Shown piece by piece: positions 58,736 through 64,000 of a DNA stretch of 64,000 bases. The stretch is from Microbulbifer variabilis (GTDB lineage Bacteria > Pseudomonadota > Gammaproteobacteria > Pseudomonadales > Cellvibrionaceae): positions 1,223,001 through 1,287,000 of the forward strand of contig NZ_CP092418.1 of assembly GCF_023716485.1 (NCBI RefSeq), written 5' to 3'. Numbering within the stretch: the stretch's first letter is position 1; each line of letters opens with the position of its first letter. A program made the position numbers and the translations under genes. Below the pieces are notes generated by a model. The model did not search any database. It was not told the origin of the DNA and worked only from the letters and a program-made list of their open reading frames with translations.

Positions 58736-61462
58736 ATGTTGCTATCAAAAGGTAATCTTGTACTAGCTGCCTGTCTTGCAGTACTAGGCTGCAAGGATTC
58801 GGGGGGCTCTGGAGAGGGGCAGGCGTTAGAATCCAGGAGTTCGCAAGTAGACTTAAGCCAAGCGTCGGCTGGTTTTTTTGCGCACTATACCCGTGTCAAC
58901 TCAGTAGATATTCCGGAAAAGATCACAGGGCCTTATGCTGACATCATTGTGAACCTTGAAGGGAAAGGTAAGCTTGTTTTTGCTCGTGATCATAGTTACC
59001 GGCCTGTCTGGCATTTTGGAAACAATTCTAATCCTGTAGCACATTTGGCTGATATTTCGAGTGATGCCAATACTCGCTTTGATAAATCAAATGACTTTTC
59101 TTATGTTCGTATCTTAGAGCAGTCAGATGAAAAGGTTGTTATTCATTGGCGTTACTTCCCGAAAGCTAATGCGACAATGGGGCGAGATCCCGAAGGGGTA
59201 GTCCATGAGATTTATACGATTACTCGAGATGGCAATGTAACCAGGTTATACCGGCCAGGCACTGATACCATCACAGACTGGGATGTGCGTAGAGGGGCCA
59301 TTATTCAGACTATGCGTCTCACGGAAAATGGCATAGCTGATGTACAAAATAAGTCTGGAGAGCTACAGGCAGGTGTGTCTCAGAGTAATGGAAATGCGAT
59401 AGTCAATTATACTCCCCCTGGCTTGCCAGTGGCTCATTGGAAGTTTGATGAGGGTAAGGGCACGAGTACTGTTGAGAGCTTGAAATCAGCGACTGGATAT
59501 ATTGACAGCCACGGAGGTGATTGGATCGCTGGTGTGTCTGGTTCGGCCCTTTTTTTTGACGGTTATAGATCAGCAGTGGTGGTCGCGCAGGATGAGGTAC
59601 CCATATTTAAGGAGGCTCTTTCTATTGAAGCCTGGATTAATCTAGCCGCTTATCCATGGAATAATGCCCCTATCATTCACCAGTCAGATAATATGGGAAA
59701 TGAGGGGTATTATTTTGGAGTAAGTTCTGACGGTAAACTCCTTTTTACGGTAAATGGAAAAACTTTAATCTCTGATAGCGTAATCCCAGTTAATCAGTGG
59801 GTTCATGTTGGTGTTTCTGCAGAAAAGAATTTATCACTCTATATCAATGGTGTTTTAGATAAAAGTCAATCTTATGATGTCAATCTTTCGACTCCAGATA
59901 TGCCAATGATTGTGGGGATGAATAATTCACCTTTACCGGCAACCGATGGGGTTCGGGAGAGTGAATTAAATGAATTCAATCACTTCTCCAGTATATTCGG
60001 TATTGAGGGGGCAATAGACGAAGTTGCCATTTATAAGCACTCTCTGACATCTAAGGATTTTTATGATAGTTACAATGGTTTTTTATTAGCACAAAAGAAA
60101 GCCCCAGATCCTAGTTTTACAAAGCGGCAATTGCCAGACTTGGAAAAATACCCTCAGAAGTTTGGTGGGATTTATACAAAGTTAGACTTTCATGATGCTT
60201 GGGATAACCTATGGAGGGTTACGGACAACGAAGATATTGTAGTCCGGTTCGATAATAAGCCGATTAGCTATGTATATTGGCGAGGAACATCACACGGCAT
60301 GAACTTGGTGACGGATAATCGGTGGATGTCTGATCAAAGTGTGGAGTTAGTGATTCCAGATCCAGATGATCCTGAAACTCCAGTTTCAGTCAATCCGATT
60401 GTTTCTTTGGCTGAACACATGTCTGATAAGGCGGCTCTACGAACCCATGTTCGCATGATTGAAAATACTCCTGCGCGGGTTAAGGTTCACTGGCGTTATG
60501 CTGCTGCAGATGTATTTGATTTACTCGTTATGGATACTGCTTATATTGATGAGGTGCACACAATTTATCCCGATGGGGTGGCAATCCGGGATGTTTTTTA
60601 CCATCCTGCAGCTGATGAAGGTGGAGTAGAATTTTACCAGGACTTCCAATGGTTACTAGGACCTGGTCAAAAGGCTGAGGACTTCCTGAATTATAATGCA
60701 GTTTCGATTGCGGGGCTTAAGGGGGACTCCTCTGATATAATTTATCCTATATCCTTAGACAGACCTAGTGATGGAGCGGACCCCAGCCCTTTGCCCGGTA
60801 ATATTGCGGTGCTCAATAGCCAAACAAACTGGAAGGTCTTTGGAGTAAGTCAGGCAGGTGGTTTTTTTCCCTCTGCTAATGAGGAGAGTTCAGAGCATAT
60901 AGATTTCCTGGGAGGTATTTTTCCGTTTGCAGGCCCTTGGAATCATTGGCCAATAGCTCAAATTCCTTCCGATGGTCGATTCTCCGTTGCCAATGATAGA
61001 GTTTCTCACTTTGCGGTTGGTAATCTAGAGGCCTTTGAATATGGTTCTGGATCTATGATGTATGGATTTACTCAGGGAACACCGGTTGATTTACAAGACT
61101 TGGCAGGTTCATGGATTTCTCCACCTGTGATAGATGCGGTTCAAGGTGTTAAGGACAATGCAATTACTTTTATCACAGATGAAAGAGCCTATAGCCTGAC
61201 ATCAGATGGGGTATCAGGAGATATTTCTTTGCTAGTGAAAGCTAATGATAGTAGTCCTTTGGTAAACCCATCACTCATTATTCGCCAATGGGGAACAAGT
61301 AAAACTCCGAAAGTAAAATTCAATGGCAAAGCACTATCCGATGTAAAATTGGGTATTATCAGAGATACTGATGGATCTCAGACTTTGATTGTATGGTTGC
61401 CCGTAACGGCGACCATGGATTCATCCATTGAAATTATTCGTGATTCTGTTGGTGAGCGTTAA
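58736..61462 (+). CDS. Large LamG-domain lipoprotein
   Basis: A 908-residue surface or periplasmic lipoprotein: signal with lipobox AVLGC, lipidated Cys at about residue 19. A LamG-like jellyroll follows at about 230-440 (VAHWKFDEGKGT, LSIEAWINL, NQWVHVGVSAEKNLSLYINGV). On either side of it are two related modules: HWRYFPKANA with VVHEIYTITRDGNVTRLYRPG in the first and HWRYAAADVF with DEVHTIYPDGVAIRDVFYHP in the second. The second also has VYWRGTSHGMNLVT. I do not recognise the module; polysaccharide binding or cleavage is a guess supported by LamG and the neighbouring hydrolase. The ATG at 58736 follows GGGAGGAAAG. Confidence 0.7.
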   Translation: MLLSKGNLVLAACLAVLGCKDSGGSGEGQALESRSSQVDLSQASAGFFAHYTRVNSVDIPEKITGPYADIIVNLEGKGKLVFARDHSYRPVWHFGNNSNPVAHLADISSDANTRFDKSNDFSYVRILEQSDEKVVIHWRYFPKANATMGRDPEGVVHEIYTITRDGNVTRLYRPGTDTITDWDVRRGAIIQTMRLTENGIADVQNKSGELQAGVSQSNGNAIVNYTPPGLPVAHWKFDEGKGTSTVESLKSATGYIDSHGGDWIAGVSGSALFFDGYRSAVVVAQDEVPIFKEALSIEAWINLAAYPWNNAPIIHQSDNMGNEGYYFGVSSDGKLLFTVNGKTLISDSVIPVNQWVHVGVSAEKNLSLYINGVLDKSQSYDVNLSTPDMPMIVGMNNSPLPATDGVRESELNEFNHFSSIFGIEGAIDEVAIYKHSLTSKDFYDSYNGFLLAQKKAPDPSFTKRQLPDLEKYPQKFGGIYTKLDFHDAWDNLWRVTDNEDIVVRFDNKPISYVYWRGTSHGMNLVTDNRWMSDQSVELVIPDPDDPETPVSVNPIVSLAEHMSDKAALRTHVRMIENTPARVKVHWRYAAADVFDLLVMDTAYIDEVHTIYPDGVAIRDVFYHPAADEGGVEFYQDFQWLLGPGQKAEDFLNYNAVSIAGLKGDSSDIIYPISLDRPSDGADPSPLPGNIAVLNSQTNWKVFGVSQAGGFFPSANEESSEHIDFLGGIFPFAGPWNHWPIAQIPSDGRFSVANDRVSHFAVGNLEAFEYGSGSMMYGFTQGTPVDLQDLAGSWISPPVIDAVQGVKDNAITFITDERAYSLTSDGVSGDISLLVKANDSSPLVNPSLIIRQWGTSKTPKVKFNGKALSDVKLGIIRDTDGSQTLIVWLPVTATMDSSIEIIRDSVGER

Positions 61463-61496
61463 CCTTATTGTTGGTTGTTATATTTTAAGAATAAGC

Positions 61497-61526
61497 AGAA
61501 TTGCCATACCATAGTATGGCAATTCT
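61497..61526 (+). terminator. Hairpin terminator after the lipoprotein gene
   Basis: AGAATTGCCATAC pairs perfectly with GTATGGCAATTCT around a 4-nt loop, followed by ATTTTGT. It can also serve the histidine kinase gene converging from the right. Confidence 0.75.
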
Positions 61527-61581
61527 ATTTTGTAAGTGGAAATTAACTATAAATAATTTTTTTCCTCTTGCAGATAAACAC

Positions 61582-63372
61582 TCAATATAATTCAGTGGGC
61601 TTGCTTTCTTGAGAATTTAAAGGATGGGCGGAATGTGGTTCTGTGATTGATGGGATATCTATCTGTATCTTTAATCCATTGCAGTTAGCTAAATGAATCT
61701 TGGCTTTGTGTAAATTACAAACAGCTAAAACAAGACTTAATCCAAGTCCGTTGCCTTTTGTATGCCTATGGGATTCCAACCGGTAGAATCGTTCAAAGAC
61801 CTTTTTTTGATCATCTTCTGGAATTCCTGAACCGCTATCGTGTAGCTGCAGACGAAGATAATCTCTACCCTGCTGAGATTGGGCTGAAAGCCTAATATCC
61901 AGATTGCCACTTCCTGGTGCGTACTTAATTATATTATCAAATAGATTTGCAATAGACTGAGACCATTGGTTTTTATCCCCAAAAATCATATGATGCTCAT
62001 CATCTAAAGTGATGGATGGAAATATTCCCTGATCATGAAAAGTCGGTTCATAGACTTCTATTAGGGTTTTAAGGAGTTTGTGTAGTGAAAAGTGTCGAAA
62101 TTCTGACCTTTTCGTTCCTTGCTCAATTTGTGAGATCCTGAGTAATGCATTAAAGCACTCTATGATCTTGTCATTTTCATTAATAATGGCTTCGATGGTA
62201 TCTTTATCTGGTTTTTCTATATGCAATAATAGTTCTAGCTGGCCTCGTAGCCGAGAAAGTGGGGACTTTAGGTCATGGGCAATGTTGTCGGAAACCTGCT
62301 TTATCCCCATCATCAACTGTTGAATTTTGTCCAGCATTGTATTGATATGTATAGATAATTGATCATAGTCTCCGCCATTACTATTATATGGGATCCGTCT
62401 GTCCAGATCGCCAGACATAATTTGGCGGCATACTTTGTTGATCTCACTTATTCTTCTGACTGATTGCCTAGATACAAGATATCCACAAATTAGACTAATA
62501 ATTGTAGTGATCAAAAGCCCATAAAAAATAGCTGAGTTAAGGTTTTTCAATAAATGAAATTCTTGGGTGAAATCCCTTCCCAGTATGAGTTCTCCTCCAT
62601 CACTAAGTTGAGAAGATTTTGCTAGGCATATGTGTTGTTCATGTTCTTGAGAAAATGTAGAGTCTGGATTGTAGGTTGCTGTGTATGTAGACTTATAATT
62701 AGTGCTTTGTGGGGAAGTTCCTTCGATATTGCTGAGTATAATATTTCCCTTTCTATCCTGAAGCTGTACACAGAGGTCCTCTGTATCTAAAAAATACTCA
62801 GTTTCAATATAATATTTTGTAAGTAGTGTTGTATCTATGTGACGTTTTTTATGGTATTGGGGCCAATGGCTAAATCGTTCATCAGTAATCTGGTCTACAT
62901 AATCGTGAAAATCTTCGGGAAATTCGCTGTTAAGCAGATACCAGATTAAGTTGGCCGGAATCTTTTCTAGAGGTGGGGTTATGCCCTCTCCCAGTGCGAA
63001 TAATCGCCCTTGAATAGCAAGTTTCTCTTGCTGACTTAAGCTGCTTTTACTTAAAAGGTTTTTGAAATGGTGTGTGTAATCGCTAGTAAATTTTGATGGT
63101 GAGGCGTGGTTGTTAATAAAATTTCTAGGTTTTACATTTTGGAAGTTTGGGAAAAGGTCGGGGTGAAAAAACTCTAGGTCATTGATTGCCGCAATAGATT
63201 CTTTTGTTATATTTTCAACTTTATGAAGTGTTGGATTTGTCAAGGATTGCTTTGTGAGTAAATAGATGCTTGCCAGTGAAATACTGGAGCTAAGGCAGAC
63301 GCAGCTGAATGTAATAATTGCCAGTCTGAAACTAGAGCTTTTATGTAGCTTAATTTTTTTCATGAAGGACAT
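61582..63372 (-). CDS. Sensor histidine kinase
   Basis: A 596-residue membrane kinase. It has two membrane helices (about residues 15-37 and 280-300) with a large periplasmic domain of about 240 residues between them, a HAMP linker, an H-box in DNIAHDLKSPLSRLRGQLELL, an N-box in ANLFDNIIKYAPGSGN, and a G-box in DSGSGIPEDDQKKVFERFYR followed by KGNGLGLSLVLAVC. The start at 63372 overlaps the response regulator gene by 23 bases. The stimulus is unknown. A terminator separates it from the converging lipoprotein gene. Confidence 0.92.
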   Translation of the reverse strand: MSFMKKIKLHKSSSFRLAIITFSCVCLSSSISLASIYLLTKQSLTNPTLHKVENITKESIAAINDLEFFHPDLFPNFQNVKPRNFINNHASPSKFTSDYTHHFKNLLSKSSLSQQEKLAIQGRLFALGEGITPPLEKIPANLIWYLLNSEFPEDFHDYVDQITDERFSHWPQYHKKRHIDTTLLTKYYIETEYFLDTEDLCVQLQDRKGNIILSNIEGTSPQSTNYKSTYTATYNPDSTFSQEHEQHICLAKSSQLSDGGELILGRDFTQEFHLLKNLNSAIFYGLLITTIISLICGYLVSRQSVRRISEINKVCRQIMSGDLDRRIPYNSNGGDYDQLSIHINTMLDKIQQLMMGIKQVSDNIAHDLKSPLSRLRGQLELLLHIEKPDKDTIEAIINENDKIIECFNALLRISQIEQGTKRSEFRHFSLHKLLKTLIEVYEPTFHDQGIFPSITLDDEHHMIFGDKNQWSQSIANLFDNIIKYAPGSGNLDIRLSAQSQQGRDYLRLQLHDSGSGIPEDDQKKVFERFYRLESHRHTKGNGLGLSLVLAVCNLHKAKIHLANCNGLKIQIDIPSITEPHSAHPLNSQESKPTELY

Positions 63373-64000
63373 AACCGGCCCCCCTTACTGTGTGAATAAG
63401 AGGCCTATCCTGGGATTGGTCAACTTTCTTCCTCAGTCTGCTTACGTGTACTTCAACTACATTGGTCTTGGGGTCAAAATGAAGGTCCCAGACTTGCTCC
63501 AAAAGCATTGTTTTTGTAATAATTTGACCTTCATGTCTCATAAGATATTCTAGGAGTTTGAATTCTTGGGTTAATAGCTCAATACTACGGCCTCTGCGTT
63601 GTGCCTTTCTTGTTAAGAGATTGAGCTCAAGGTCTGAAACAATAAGGGATTCATAGGTATTGGACTGAGGTTGGCGCCTACCAATGACTTCGACTCTGGC
63701 TAAAAGCTCCGCAAAAGAAAAAGGTTTGGAAAGGTAGTCATCACATCCACTACGTAAACCTTCAACGCGATGGTCAACGTCTCCGAGGTTACTTAGCATT
63801 AAAACCGGTGTACTGATTTCCATTCCCCTCAGGGACCTTAATAGCTTTAGCCCATCCATACCAGGAAGCATTCGGTCAAGGATGATTGCATCAAAATTTT
63901 CGGTGCTAGCTTGAATTAATCCTGTTTTTCCATCATGACATAGCTCTACACTATGCCCTTCCTGGTTAAGGCCCTTGTGAAGGTAATGGCTTAATTTGAT
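63350..64000 (-). CDS. OmpR-family response regulator, 5' end off the window
   Basis: A 3'-complete gene cut by the right edge: the frame is open to 64000 with IKLSHYLHKGLNQEGHSVEL as its first readable part. The phospho-acceptor Asp is in AIILDRMLPGMDG, then SKPFSFAELLARV, and a winged-helix DNA-binding domain with LTQEFKLLEYLMRHEG and VVEVHVSRLRKKVD. The ATG at 63871 (MLPGMDG) is internal and not the start. It forms a two-gene unit with the kinase. Confidence 0.93.
   Translation of the reverse strand: MKLSHYLHKGLNQEGHSVELCHDGKTGLIQASTENFDAIILDRMLPGMDGLKLLRSLRGMEISTPVLMLSNLGDVDHRVEGLRSGCDDYLSKPFSFAELLARVEVIGRRQPQSNTYESLIVSDLELNLLTRKAQRRGRSIELLTQEFKLLEYLMRHEGQIITKTMLLEQVWDLHFDPKTNVVEVHVSRLRKKVDQSQDRPLIHTVRGAGYVLHEKN

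Overview
The window comes from a gammaproteobacterium. The gene order queA-tgt-secD-secF, rnt-pyrC-argG, a full ccoNOQP-ccoGHIS set, ampD-ampE, two ampG paralogues, and fxsA-groES-groEL all fit a marine, Microbulbifer- or Pseudomonas-like member of the class. The genus is an inference from gene content and protein similarity remembered from those groups, not from a search.

Positions about 981-19889 hold an 18.9-kb integrative element inserted at the 3' end of a tRNA-Leu(CAA) gene. A tRNA 3'-end copy at 981-1002 repeats the real tRNA end at 19867-19889. Next to the tRNA lie a P4-type integrase, a 336-residue protein of unknown function, an AlpA-type regulator, two small hypothetical proteins and a TOPRIM/DUF927 primase-helicase. 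Two clusters of the 9-mer GGTGTWACA, at 2134-2245 and 15977-16088, share a 30-bp perfect inverted repeat and look like a replication-origin pair of the kind known in satellite phage P4. The left end of the element (1.1-2.1 kb) has no gene but is full of hairpins.

The element carries cargo. At 2.6-5.8 kb are a HEPN/RES-type protein, a two-helix membrane protein, a GNAT-like mini-operon and an XRE regulator with palindromic CGTAA sites. At 7.2-12.1 kb is a three-gene operon read leftwards: an RNase H/RuvC-fold protein, a Ser/Thr protein kinase joined to it by an ATGA overlap, and a 1087-residue protein with a restriction-endonuclease-like N-terminus and a long helical-repeat body. I do not recognise this trio as a named system, and it is my best candidate for an undescribed defence system. 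It is bracketed by two copies of the same segment (the 3' end of the primase gene plus a broken integron-type integrase), one intact at 13.0-13.3 kb and one decayed at 6.4-7.0 kb, so it was placed there by a duplication or recombination event.

From 20.1 to 57.5 kb the sequence is GC-richer core chromosome: tRNA queuosine synthesis, Sec export (yajC is absent from its usual place), RNase T, pyrimidine and arginine synthesis, the cbb3 oxidase and its copper/assembly genes under an FNR/Anr-type box, NAD synthesis, a DUF1631 protein, peptidoglycan recycling, assorted metabolic enzymes, cyclopropane fatty acid synthase and the GroES/GroEL chaperonin with a sigma-32-like promoter.

From 57.6 kb to the end the sequence becomes AT-richer and accessory again: a frameshifted SGNH hydrolase, a large LamG-containing lipoprotein with an internal duplication, and a histidine kinase/response regulator pair whose regulator runs off the right edge.
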